DNA of 64,000 nucleotides from positions 1 to 64,000 of the forward strand of contig NZ_JBNNGK010000019.1 of NCBI RefSeq assembly GCF_050268245.1. Reading direction: 5' to 3'. The position numbers and the translations under genes are program-made. This stretch comes from JBNNGK01 sp050268245 (GTDB taxonomy: Bacteria; Pseudomonadota; Gammaproteobacteria; Enterobacterales; Enterobacteriaceae). This document shows, piece after piece, positions 44,704 through 53,596 of the stretch (position 1 is the first letter of the stretch; every line of letters starts with the position of its first letter). A model generated the notes under the pieces. The model ran no database searches, was not told the DNA's origin, and saw only the letters and a list, made by a program, of their open reading frames with translations.

Positions 44704-45202
44704 TAATTATTCCTGCTTATTTTATGTGCCGGTGAAATCAACTCACCCGCGTGCCACTGACGTGTTTTGTTGCACTTTAACCTCGCCAGATTACCAGCGC
44801 GTTTAATTTTAGCAATACGCTGTGTGTATAAAAAAAATACAAGCATCGATAAAAGTGAATTAAGCGCCAGTTTTTTACGATGAGTGATAAAACCTCACCG
44901 ATATTTAATTGTGTTTGCTTGACTCAGGTCACTGCTGAATGAAGAAAAATGTTGCGAGAAATGTTAATATCCCCGGCTACCGTGTACCGCCCGGCTAAAG
45001 CCCGAGGTAATTGTAACGATAAGCGAGAACCACGGAAGTTTCGTGGCTTAAGTGCGCAACAACGTGTCCACCGTTGCGTACGGTGTAACAGACACGAGAG
45101 TTAACAAATGGAAGTTATGTTAGCTCATCATAATCCTGGCGTTGTCGGTACTGACTTTAGGTCACGACGGCATGTGAAACCATAAAACATCGTGTAAATC
45201 CT
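44704..45202 (+). promoter_or_regulatory. Long structured leader region of the nqr operon
   Basis: 499 bp before nqrA. It contains a strong hairpin caccgt-N5-acggtg (45070-45085), a second one ccacg-N7-cgtgg (45031-45047), and a 25-codon open frame (45108-45185, MEVMLAHHNPGVV start) that ends 17 bp before nqrA. The leftmost part (44704-44900) holds the yafK promoter region and shows nothing else I recognise. Confidence 0.5.
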
Positions 45203-46552
45203 ATGATTAAAATCAGACAAGGGCTAGATCTGCCAATTGCCGGCCTGCCGGCTCAGGCGATTCAGGACGGCCCGCAGCTTAAGCATGTGGCACTGCTGGG
45301 GGAAGAGTATGTTGGCATGCGCCCCTCCATGTTGGTGCAGGAAGGTGACAGCGTTAAGAAAGGTCAGGCGCTGTTTGAAGACAAAAAGAACCCCGGCGTG
45401 ATGTTCACTGCGCCTGCCAGCGGTAAGATCGTGGCGATCAACCGTGGCGAGCGCCGTGTGTTGCAGTCGTTGGTGATTGAGATCGAAAACGGCGGTGACG
45501 ATCAACTGGAGTTTGCCAGTTACCCACTGGCCGATTTACCGCAGTTAGAACGCGGTGCGGTTGAAGGTGAATTGATTGCCAGTGGTTTGTGGACCGCGCT
45601 GCGCACGCGGCCGTTTAGCAAAACACCGCGTCCGGGAACTACGCCGCGGGCGATTTTTGTCTCCGCAATGGATACCCAGCCGTTGGCTGCCGATCCGCAA
45701 GTGATTATTGGCGAGCAATTAGCGGCCTTTAATGCGGGGTTGACGGTGCTGACTCGCCTGACCGATGGCAAAGTGCACGTCAGTCAGGCCGCGGGGGGCA
45801 AGCTGGCCAGCAATGGCGACGCGCAAGTCACCTATAACGAATTCGCCGGTCCACACCCAGCCGGGCTGGTGGGGACGCACATCCACTTTATTGAACCAGC
45901 CAGCCTGAAGAAAACCCTTTGGCATATTGGCTATCAGGATGTGATCGCCATCGGTACATTGTTTACTACCGGTAAACTGGATACCCAGCGGGTGATCGCC
46001 CTGGCAGGGCCGCAGGTCGAGCAACCCACGCTGTTGCGTACCCGGTTGGGCGCCAGCCTGGATGAACTGACTCAAAACCGCCTGAAAGCCGGTGAAAACC
46101 GCGTCATTTCGGGGTCAGTGTTGAGCGGTGTACACGCTGCCGGGCCACACGCGTTCCTAGGGCGTTTCCATACGCAAGTTTCTGTGTTACTCGAAGGGCG
46201 CGAGAAAGAGTTGCTCGGCTGGATTCTGCCTTCACCGAATAAATTTACCATTACCCGCACGACGTTAGGCCACTTCCTGAAGCGTAAACTGTTCGCCTTT
46301 TCTACCACCACCAACGGCGGTGAGCGTTCGATGGTGCCGATTGGCAACTATGAGCGGGTGATGCCGCTGGACATTCTGCCGACGCCGCTGCTGCGTGACC
46401 TGCTGGCAGGTGACTCAGACGGTGCGCAGGCGCTGGGCTGTCTGGAGCTGGATGAAGAAGATCTGGCGTTGTGCACCTTCGTTTGCCCGGGCAAGTATGA
46501 ATATGGTCCGGTGCTGCGCGACGTGCTGACCAAGATTGAGCTGGAAGGATAA
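45203..46552 (+). CDS. nqrA: Na+-translocating NADH:quinone reductase subunit A
   Basis: A 449-aa membrane-associated subunit starting MIKIRQGLDLPIAGLPAQ, typical of NqrA. It takes part in ubiquinone reduction in the six-subunit respiratory sodium pump. First gene of the nqrABCDEF-apbE-nqrM operon; nqrB follows after 3 bp. Confidence 0.96.
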   Translation: MIKIRQGLDLPIAGLPAQAIQDGPQLKHVALLGEEYVGMRPSMLVQEGDSVKKGQALFEDKKNPGVMFTAPASGKIVAINRGERRVLQSLVIEIENGGDDQLEFASYPLADLPQLERGAVEGELIASGLWTALRTRPFSKTPRPGTTPRAIFVSAMDTQPLAADPQVIIGEQLAAFNAGLTVLTRLTDGKVHVSQAAGGKLASNGDAQVTYNEFAGPHPAGLVGTHIHFIEPASLKKTLWHIGYQDVIAIGTLFTTGKLDTQRVIALAGPQVEQPTLLRTRLGASLDELTQNRLKAGENRVISGSVLSGVHAAGPHAFLGRFHTQVSVLLEGREKELLGWILPSPNKFTITRTTLGHFLKRKLFAFSTTTNGGERSMVPIGNYERVMPLDILPTPLLRDLLAGDSDGAQALGCLELDEEDLALCTFVCPGKYEYGPVLRDVLTKIELEG

Positions 46553-46555
46553 CCC

Positions 46556-47797
46556 ATGGGTCTGAAGAATTATTTTGACAAGATCGAGCACCACTTCTTG
46601 CCGGGCGGCAAATTGGAAAAGTGGTACCCGCTATTTGAAGCCACCACCACGGTATTTTATACGCCGGGCACGGTGACGCACGGTGCTTCACACGTCCGTG
46701 ACGCCATCGATCTAAAGCGCATGATGATCCTGGTGTGGATGGCGGTGTTCCCTGCGATGTTCTGGGGGATGTACAACGTCGGCCAACAGGCGATCCCGGC
46801 GCTGCACCACTTGTACAGCGGCGAGCAATTGCAACAGGTGTTGGCGGGCGACTGGCATTATAGTTTGGCGCAGTGGCTTGGGGCATCGCTCACGCCGGAT
46901 GCCGGGTGGGTCAGTAAGATGGTGCTGGGCGCGACCTACTTCGTGCCGATCTATGCCGTGGTCTTCTTGGTCGGCGGTTTTTGGGAGGTATTGTTTGCCA
47001 TCATCCGTAAACACGAGGTCAACGAAGGTTTCTTTGTCACCTCGATCCTGTTTGCGCTGATTGTGCCACCGACGCTGCCGCTGTGGCAGGCCGCGCTGGG
47101 TATTACCTTCGGTGTGGTGATTGCCAAAGAGATTTTTGGCGGCACCGGGCGTAACTTCCTTAACCCGGCATTGGCTGGCCGTGCCTTCTTGTTCTTTGCC
47201 TATCCGGCGCAAATCTCCGGCGATCTGGTGTGGACTTCCGCCGATGGTTTCTCCGGCGCGACGCCGCTGGCTCAGTGGAGCGCAGGCGGCGGGCATAGCC
47301 TGACTAACGTGGCGACCGGCCAATCAATTAGCTGGATGGATGCGTTTCTCGGCAACATTCCGGGGTCGATTGGTGAAGTCTCTACGCTGATGATTCTGAT
47401 TGGCGGCGCGATCATTCTGTTCGGCCGCGTGGCGTCGTGGCGTATTGTCGCCGGCGTGATGATCGGGATGATGGCGTCGGCTTATCTGTTTAATGCGATT
47501 GGTTCCGACACCAACCCGATGTTCGCAATGCCGTGGTACTGGCATATGGTGCTGGGTGGTTTTGCCTTCGGTATGATTTTCATGGCCACCGATCCGGTTT
47601 CCGCCTCCTTTACGAATAAAGGTAAGTGGTGGTACGGCATTCTGATTGGCGTGATGTGTGTGTTGATCCGTGTGGTCAACCCGGCCTATCCGGAAGGTAT
47701 GATGCTGGCGATTCTGTTCGCCAACCTGTTCGCACCGTTGTTCGATTATCTGGTGGTGCAAGCTAACATCAAGCGGAGAAAAGCCCGTGGCGAATGA
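46556..47797 (+). CDS. nqrB: Na+-NQR subunit B
   Basis: A 413-aa inner-membrane subunit with about ten helices. It carries covalent FMN on Thr236 within SGAT (attached by ApbE) and forms part of the sodium channel. It starts 3 bp after nqrA; its stop overlaps nqrC by 11 bp. Confidence 0.96.
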   Translation: MGLKNYFDKIEHHFLPGGKLEKWYPLFEATTTVFYTPGTVTHGASHVRDAIDLKRMMILVWMAVFPAMFWGMYNVGQQAIPALHHLYSGEQLQQVLAGDWHYSLAQWLGASLTPDAGWVSKMVLGATYFVPIYAVVFLVGGFWEVLFAIIRKHEVNEGFFVTSILFALIVPPTLPLWQAALGITFGVVIAKEIFGGTGRNFLNPALAGRAFLFFAYPAQISGDLVWTSADGFSGATPLAQWSAGGGHSLTNVATGQSISWMDAFLGNIPGSIGEVSTLMILIGGAIILFGRVASWRIVAGVMIGMMASAYLFNAIGSDTNPMFAMPWYWHMVLGGFAFGMIFMATDPVSASFTNKGKWWYGILIGVMCVLIRVVNPAYPEGMMLAILFANLFAPLFDYLVVQANIKRRKARGE

Positions 47798-48581
47798 AGC
47801 AAAAAATGACAGCATCGGTAAAACGCTGCTGGTAGTGCTGTTGCTGTGTCTGGTGTGTTCAGTGGTGGTAGCAGGCGCTGCCGTTGGTCTGAAATCCAAG
47901 CAGCAAGAGCAAAAGCTGTTGGATAAACAGCGCAATATCTTGGATGTGGCCGGGCTGTTAGTGCCGAAGATGCCAAGCGCAGAGGTGAAAGAAACCTTTA
48001 GCCAACGCATTGAGCCACGCCTGTTGGATCTGGCAAGCGGTGAGTTTGTCTCGGGTGATGCCACGGCCTTTGATCTTGCCGCTGCGTTGCGCGATAGCAC
48101 TAAGAGCATTGCTCTGCCAGCCGCTCAGGATAAAGCGGGGATCAAGCGCCGTAGCAACCGCGCTGAGATCTACTTGGTACGTGATGATGCCGGGGCGGTC
48201 GACAAGATCGTTCTGCCGGTTTACGGCACCGGTCTGTGGTCAATGATGTACGCCTTTGTTGCGATTGATAGCGATGGCAACACGGTGAAAGGCATCACTT
48301 ACTACGATCAGGGTGAAACTCCGGGGCTGGGCGGGGAAGTCGAAAACGCGAGCTGGCGTCAGCAGTGGGTCGGTAAGAAACTGTTTGATGATAACGGCGA
48401 ACCGGCCATTCGTGTGGTGAAAGGCGGCGCGCGTGACGGTGATGTGCACGGGGTAGATGGTTTATCCGGCGCGACGTTAACCTCCAATGGCGTGCAGCAC
48501 ACTTTTGATTTCTGGTTGGGCGAACAAGGTTTCGGCCCGTTCCTGGAAAAAGTTCGTGAAGGAGCGCTGAAAAATGGCTGA
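47787..48581 (+). CDS. nqrC: Na+-NQR subunit C
   Basis: A 264-aa subunit with one N-terminal membrane helix (about 12-34) and a periplasmic domain. Covalent FMN attaches to Thr230 in DGLSGATL, the ApbE target motif. Overlaps nqrB and nqrD. Confidence 0.96.
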   Translation: MANEAKNDSIGKTLLVVLLLCLVCSVVVAGAAVGLKSKQQEQKLLDKQRNILDVAGLLVPKMPSAEVKETFSQRIEPRLLDLASGEFVSGDATAFDLAAALRDSTKSIALPAAQDKAGIKRRSNRAEIYLVRDDAGAVDKIVLPVYGTGLWSMMYAFVAIDSDGNTVKGITYYDQGETPGLGGEVENASWRQQWVGKKLFDDNGEPAIRVVKGGARDGDVHGVDGLSGATLTSNGVQHTFDFWLGEQGFGPFLEKVREGALKNG

Positions 48582-49203
48582 TTCCAAAGAGATTAAACGG
48601 GTTCTGTTAGGGCCGTTATTCGATAATAACCCGATTGCCTTGCAGGTGTTGGGTGTGTGCTCCGCATTAGCGGTGACCACTAAACTGGAAACGGCGGTGG
48701 TGATGACCATCGCAGTAACCTTGGTGACTGCGTTTTCCAGTTTCTTTATTTCCTTGATTCGTAACCATATTCCAAACAGTGTGCGCATTATTGTGCAGAT
48801 GGCGATTATTGCATCGTTGGTTATCGTGGTCGATCAGGTGTTACGTGCCTACGCATTCGAAATCTCCAAACAGCTGTCGGTTTTCGTCGGGTTGATCATT
48901 ACCAACTGTATCGTCATGGGGCGCGCTGAAGCCTATGCGATGAAGTCTCCACCGATCGAAAGCTTTATGGACGGTATTGGTAACGGCTTGGGATATGGGG
49001 TGATCCTGGTCCTGGTTGGCTTCCTGCGTGAACTGTTTGGCTCTGGCAAACTGTTTGGTGTACCGGTATTGGAAACGTTGCAGAACGGCGGATGGTATCA
49101 GCCGAACGGCCTGTTCCTGCTGGCACCGAGCGCGTTCTTTATCATCGGCCTGCTGATCTGGATGCTTCGCACCCTGAAACCAGCGCAGATTGAAAAGGAG
49201 TAA
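48574..49203 (+). CDS. nqrD: Na+-NQR subunit D
   Basis: A 209-aa hydrophobic subunit with about six helices. It is related to NqrE and pairs with it around a buried iron site and the sodium pathway. GRAEAYAMKSPP near residue 115 is typical. It overlaps nqrC by 8 bp. Confidence 0.95.
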   Translation: MADSKEIKRVLLGPLFDNNPIALQVLGVCSALAVTTKLETAVVMTIAVTLVTAFSSFFISLIRNHIPNSVRIIVQMAIIASLVIVVDQVLRAYAFEISKQLSVFVGLIITNCIVMGRAEAYAMKSPPIESFMDGIGNGLGYGVILVLVGFLRELFGSGKLFGVPVLETLQNGGWYQPNGLFLLAPSAFFIIGLLIWMLRTLKPAQIEKE

Positions 49204-49209
49204 TCGCCG

Positions 49210-49806
49210 ATGGAACATTATATCAGCCTATTTGTTCGCGCCGTTTTCGTTGAAAACATGGCGCTCGCGTTCTTCCTGGGGATGTGTACCTTCCTAGCGG
49301 TATCCAAGAAGGTGTCTACCGCCTTCGGGCTGGGTATTGCCGTTACCGTAGTGTTAGGGATCGCGGTGCCGGTGAATAACCTGGTGTACAACCTGATCCT
49401 GCGTGATGGTGCGCTGGTGGAAGGCGTTGATTTGAGCTTCCTTAACTTCATTACCTTTATCGGCGTGATTGCTGCGCTGGTACAGATTTTGGAGATGATC
49501 CTCGATCGCTTCTTCCCATCCCTGTACAACGCGCTGGGCATCTTCCTGCCGTTGATCACCGTAAACTGCGCCATCTTTGGTGGTGTGTCCTTTATGGTTC
49601 AGCGTGATTACAACTTTGCCGAATCGGTCGTGTATGGCATTGGCTCCGGCACCGGTTGGATGTTGGCGATTGTTGCGCTGGCGGGTATCCGCGAAAAACT
49701 GAAGTATGCCAATGTGCCAGCAGGTTTGCGCGGGCTAGGCATTACCTTTATCACCACCGGGCTGATGGCGTTGGGCTTTATGTCTTTCTCCGGGGTTCAG
49801 TTATAA
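49210..49806 (+). CDS. nqrE: Na+-NQR subunit E
   Basis: A 198-aa hydrophobic subunit with about six helices, starting MEHYISLFVRAVFVENMALA. Inverted topology relative to NqrD; the two hold the membrane iron centre in known structures. 6 bp after nqrD. Confidence 0.95.
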   Translation: MEHYISLFVRAVFVENMALAFFLGMCTFLAVSKKVSTAFGLGIAVTVVLGIAVPVNNLVYNLILRDGALVEGVDLSFLNFITFIGVIAALVQILEMILDRFFPSLYNALGIFLPLITVNCAIFGGVSFMVQRDYNFAESVVYGIGSGTGWMLAIVALAGIREKLKYANVPAGLRGLGITFITTGLMALGFMSFSGVQL

Positions 49807-49833
49807 GAACCCAGATATAAAGGCGGGAAATTT

Positions 49834-51057
49834 ATGGAAATTATTTTAGGCGTAGCGATGTTCACCTGCATCGTCATGGTGTTAGCGCTACTGATTTTGT
49901 TCGCCAAGTCCAAACTGGTGAACACCGGTGACGTGGCCGTAGAAGTGAACGGCGATCAAGATAAAAGCTTCCACGCTCCGGCGGGGGATAAGTTGCTCAA
50001 CGTGCTATCCGGTCAGGGGATCTTTGTGTCTTCCGCCTGTGGCGGCGGCGGGTCTTGCGGGCAGTGCCGTGTGGTGATTAAAGAAGGCGGCGGCGATATT
50101 CTGCCGACTGAGCTTTCCCATATTACTAAGCGTGAAGCGAAAGAAGGCTGTCGTTTGGCCTGCCAGGTCAACGTAAAGCAGAACATGAAAATTGAATTGC
50201 CGGAAGAAATCTTCGGCGTCAAGAAATGGGACTGTGAGGTTATCTCCAACGATAACAAAGCGACCTTTATTAAAGAGCTGAAGCTGAAAATCCCTGATGG
50301 CGAGGACGTGCCGTTCCGCGCCGGTGGCTTTATTCAGATCGAAGCGCCAAAGCATGACATCAGCTACGCTGATTTCGATGTACCTGAGGAATACCGGGGT
50401 GATTGGGACAAGTTCAATCTGTTCCGTTACCGTTCGGTGGTTGAGGACACCACAGTACGTGCTTACTCTATGGCGAACTACCCGGACGAGAAAGGCATCA
50501 TCATGCTGAACGTCCGTATTGCTACACCGCCGCCGAATAACCCGGATGTGCCACCGGGCATTATGTCTTCCTACATTTGGTCGTTGAAACCGGGTGATAA
50601 GGTGACCATTTCCGGGCCGTTCGGGGAGTTCTTCGCCAAAGATACCGACGCCGAAATGATCTTTATCGGCGGGGGGGCCGGTATGGCGCCAATGCGTTCG
50701 CACCTCTTCGATCAACTGAAGCGGTTGAAGTCCAAGCGCAAAATTACCTTCTGGTATGGTGCCCGTTCATCGCGTGAAATGTTCTATGAAGATGACTTCA
50801 ACCATCTGCAAGAAGAGAACGAAAACTTCACGTGGCATGTTGCCTTGTCTGATCCGCAGCCTGAGGATAATTGGACCGGTTATACCGGCTTCATCCATAA
50901 CGTGCTGCTGGAAAACTACTTGAAGAATCACCCGGCGCCAGAAGATTGTGAGTTCTACATGTGTGGGCCTCCGATGATGAACGCAGCGGTAATCAAGATG
51001 TTGAAAGATCTGGGCGTTGAAGATGAAAACATCATGCTTGACGACTTTGGTGGCTAA
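49834..51057 (+). CDS. nqrF: Na+-NQR subunit F
   Basis: A 407-aa NADH-oxidising subunit. One N-terminal helix, then a [2Fe-2S] domain with Cys69, Cys75, Cys78 and Cys110, an FAD domain (RAYSMANYP, FAD-binding RxYS motif) and an NAD domain (IGGGAGMAPMRSH and CGPPMMN). It hands electrons from NADH to the rest of the pump. apbE begins on the base after its stop. Confidence 0.97.
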   Translation: MEIILGVAMFTCIVMVLALLILFAKSKLVNTGDVAVEVNGDQDKSFHAPAGDKLLNVLSGQGIFVSSACGGGGSCGQCRVVIKEGGGDILPTELSHITKREAKEGCRLACQVNVKQNMKIELPEEIFGVKKWDCEVISNDNKATFIKELKLKIPDGEDVPFRAGGFIQIEAPKHDISYADFDVPEEYRGDWDKFNLFRYRSVVEDTTVRAYSMANYPDEKGIIMLNVRIATPPPNNPDVPPGIMSSYIWSLKPGDKVTISGPFGEFFAKDTDAEMIFIGGGAGMAPMRSHLFDQLKRLKSKRKITFWYGARSSREMFYEDDFNHLQEENENFTWHVALSDPQPEDNWTGYTGFIHNVLLENYLKNHPAPEDCEFYMCGPPMMNAAVIKMLKDLGVEDENIMLDDFGG

Positions 51058-52089
51058 ATGCGCGCGTTTGCATTGAAAAGCTGGATGACACTGGTGGCGC
51101 TTAGCGCCACCTTGTTATTGACCGGTTGCGAGCCGGAGCAGGTTAATCTCGATGGTAAAACCATGGGGACTTACTATTCGATCCGTTACCTACCCGGTGG
51201 TGATACACCGTCCGCGAAGACGTTACAGACGGAAATCGACAAGCGTTTGGAGTTGGTCAACGATCAGATGTCGACCTATCGGCCAGATTCTGAGCTGAGC
51301 CGCTTTAACGCTAGCCGTGAAACGGATGTGCCTTTTCCTGTCTCTGCCGCAACGGCCAAAGTGGTGACGGAAGCCTTGCGCATCAACCGCATCACTGACG
51401 GTGCGCTGGACGTTACCGTCGGGCCATTGGTCAATCTATGGGGCTTTGGGCCAGAAGGGCGGCCTGATAAAGTCCCGAGTGAGGCCGAATTAGCCCAGCG
51501 TCGCAGTTGGACCGGCATAGATAAACTGGCGGTGCAGGGTAATGCGTTGGTGAAGCGCGCGCCCGAGCTGTATGTTGATCTGTCCTCGATAGCCAAAGGC
51601 TACGGCGTGGACGTGATAGCGGAATACCTGCAATCGCAGCATATCACCGATTATATGGTCGATATTGGCGGTGAAGTACGCACGCTGGGCCATAACGGCA
51701 AACAGCAGCCGTGGCGTATTGCGATTGAACGGCCAACCGCAGGGGCGGAGCAACGTGCGCAACTGGTGGTACAACCGGGGAGCATGGCGATCGCGACCTC
51801 GGGGGATTACCGCAATTATTTTGAGCAAGACGGCGTACGCTATTCTCACACTATCGATCCTAAGACCGGCAAGCCGATCGCGCATCATTTGGTGTCGATC
51901 ACCGTGATCGGTCCGAACTGTATGGCGGCCGATGGCTTATCGACCGGGTTGGATGTGTTGGGGCCAGAACGCGGTATGGCGTTAGCGAATCGGTTGGGTA
52001 TCCCGGTATTTATGATCGTGAAAACCGACAGCGGGTTTGAAGAGCGCTATTCTGATGCTTTCAAACCTTATTTAAAACCCGCACAGTGA
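51058..52089 (+). CDS. apbE: FAD:protein FMN transferase
   Basis: A 343-aa periplasmic lipoprotein (lipobox LTGC, Cys24). It attaches FMN to Thr in NqrB and NqrC using FAD. NLDGKTMGTYYSIRY and the DVTVGPLVNLWGFG segments are typical. It follows nqrF directly (TAA then ATG), which places maturation in the same operon as its targets. Confidence 0.95.
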   Translation: MRAFALKSWMTLVALSATLLLTGCEPEQVNLDGKTMGTYYSIRYLPGGDTPSAKTLQTEIDKRLELVNDQMSTYRPDSELSRFNASRETDVPFPVSAATAKVVTEALRINRITDGALDVTVGPLVNLWGFGPEGRPDKVPSEAELAQRRSWTGIDKLAVQGNALVKRAPELYVDLSSIAKGYGVDVIAEYLQSQHITDYMVDIGGEVRTLGHNGKQQPWRIAIERPTAGAEQRAQLVVQPGSMAIATSGDYRNYFEQDGVRYSHTIDPKTGKPIAHHLVSITVIGPNCMAADGLSTGLDVLGPERGMALANRLGIPVFMIVKTDSGFEERYSDAFKPYLKPAQ

Positions 52090-52096
52090 GGCCACC

Positions 52097-52324
52097 ATGC
52101 TGACGATATTTGTTGCAACCTTTATTCTGTTCTTGCTGGTTATCGGCGGCATGTCGCTTGGTTACGTGTTTAAACGCAAAAGCTTGCAAGGGAGCTGCGG
52201 CGGTATCACCGCATTGGGCATGGATAAAGTGTGTGATTGCCCTGAACCGTGCGATGCACGTAAAAAGCGCATGGCGAAAGAAGCATTACGCCGTGAGCAA
52301 TTAGAAAAACACCGTATTTTGTAA
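52097..52324 (+). CDS. nqrM: Na+-NQR maturation protein NqrM
   Basis: A 75-aa protein (DUF539) with one N-terminal helix and four Cys (34, 46, 48, 52) that likely deliver iron to the NqrD/NqrE site; the first Cys is the essential one in Vibrio. Last gene of the operon, followed by a repeat. Confidence 0.92.
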   Translation: MLTIFVATFILFLLVIGGMSLGYVFKRKSLQGSCGGITALGMDKVCDCPEPCDARKKRMAKEALRREQLEKHRIL

Positions 52325-52328
52325 ATTA

Positions 52329-52498
52329 AGGCGCTGCGTGCAGCGCCAGAAGTGATGACAACGTGGTCTGATAGTTCGAGATACCCGGGTCTAGCATAAC
52401 GAGGGGCACTCCGGTGGCTTACGCCACGACGACCCCATCGCCATGCTCCCCCTAATAACAGGCTTTGTCTACGGTCTGAGGCGCTGCGTGCAGCGCCA
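52329..52498. repeat. Dispersed repeat copy B with exact 20-bp flanking direct repeats
   Basis: A 130-bp unit (52349-52478) shares its core with the unit at 39666-39776 (cgagatacccggg...ctccggtggcttacgccac...cgaccccat). It is flanked by two identical 20-bp copies of aggcgctgcgtgcagcgcca (52329-52348 and 52479-52498). Each flank is itself a hairpin (ggcgctg/cagcgcc) that may be the original terminator between nqrM and the next gene. Confidence 0.85.
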
Positions 52499-52511
52499 TT
52501 ACCCCGCATTA

Positions 52512-53408
52512 TTACCTCGCAGTACGAAATTGCTGTGCCATCAGCGGTGAATCGACCATGACACCGTCGACGCCGAGTGCCAGTGCCTGCTGATAATCTT
52601 CTGCCGTATTAATACCAAATAAAATAATGTGGGTGCGCCCTTTGGAGCGGAAGCAATCGATCGATTCTTTATCCCAGACCAGTTTTGCCTTTGAACGGCC
52701 TTCGCCCAGCGTGTACTTTTCTACAACTTCTACATCGCGCGCACGCTCGAGCCCATACCAGCGCGGTGAGTGACCGCTTGCCGCTATATCGCATTGATGC
52801 GCCATCGTGATGTTGGCTAATAGCGTGCGGGTGGTATCCCGCGACTCAAAACGATTGATCGCTTTGGGTAACGCATTCAGATAACGGGCGTCGGTGGAAT
52901 ACACCCGTGTGCGCTTGAGGCTGTCGGTTTGCTTTAATGTGGCTAGCAACGCGTGGGCAAACCGCGCGGGATCGGCATCTGGCGATTTTATATCCAAATA
53001 AAACGGCACATTGGGGAAGCGCTCTAAGACGGTACGTAACCGTGGAATCCCTATTCCTTGGCCGCGAAACGGATGTCCTTGCTGTTTACCGTAAGCCCAA
53101 CCGGCATCGATGTTGGCCAGCTCATCGGCAGTATAGAGAGACACCGCGCCGGTTTTGTCGGTCAGTGAGTGCAAATCGGCAGGGCGATACAGCACGATTA
53201 CGCCGTCTTTGGATTGTTGCAAGGTGATCCAAATAGCATCTGCGCCATTTTTTAGCGCGTTATTAATCGCGACCAGCGTATTTTCCGGTGCATCGGCGGT
53301 GCCAGCGCGATGGGCGACGATCGCCGGGGCGCCGTGGTCGGCTGCATTAACGAGTGGGCAAAGTAGTGCTAATGCCATAACGAACAAACTACGGGCAAAT
53401 GTGATCAT
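52512..53408 (-). CDS. GDPD-fold protein lacking metal ligands
   Basis: A 298-aa periplasmic protein (signal peptide ending near VNAADHG) of the glycerophosphodiester phosphodiesterase family: AHRAG and PENTL are present near residues 33 and 42. The usual metal site is missing. Where active members have ExD (for example LEQDL) this one has WIT, and where they have HD it has YR (VLYRPADL). A later DVEVVEKY segment and GVDGVMVDSP remain. It is therefore probably not a normal phosphodiesterase. It stands alone, convergent with the nqr operon. Confidence 0.82.
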   Translation of the reverse strand: MITFARSLFVMALALLCPLVNAADHGAPAIVAHRAGTADAPENTLVAINNALKNGADAIWITLQQSKDGVIVLYRPADLHSLTDKTGAVSLYTADELANIDAGWAYGKQQGHPFRGQGIGIPRLRTVLERFPNVPFYLDIKSPDADPARFAHALLATLKQTDSLKRTRVYSTDARYLNALPKAINRFESRDTTRTLLANITMAHQCDIAASGHSPRWYGLERARDVEVVEKYTLGEGRSKAKLVWDKESIDCFRSKGRTHIILFGINTAEDYQQALALGVDGVMVDSPLMAQQFRTAR

Positions 53409-53564
53409 AACCTACCTTTGTGGACGTCAAGTCAATGTTACGTTGGCGGGGCATCTTGTGCAGGAATCATACGCTTGAAAAATGAAGCTTTTTTAACAGC
53501 CGCAAAATTATGCTGCGGTAATGATGACGCTCGCGCTTGGCAGACTTGAGCTTTACTATTTTGG

Positions 53565-53580
53565 CTGTATACTTATACAG
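53565..53580. promoter_or_regulatory. LexA (SOS) box upstream of dinB
   Basis: CTGTATACTTATACAG matches CTGT-N8-ACAG exactly, 17 bp before dinB. Confidence 0.93.
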
Positions 53581-53596
53581 TGTTATTGGAGGCGCG

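Noticed and set aside
47324..48109. 261-codon open frame antisense to nqrB/nqrC
   Set aside because: It spans two well-defined genes on the other strand and is rich in Thr, His and Arg as expected for an antisense frame.
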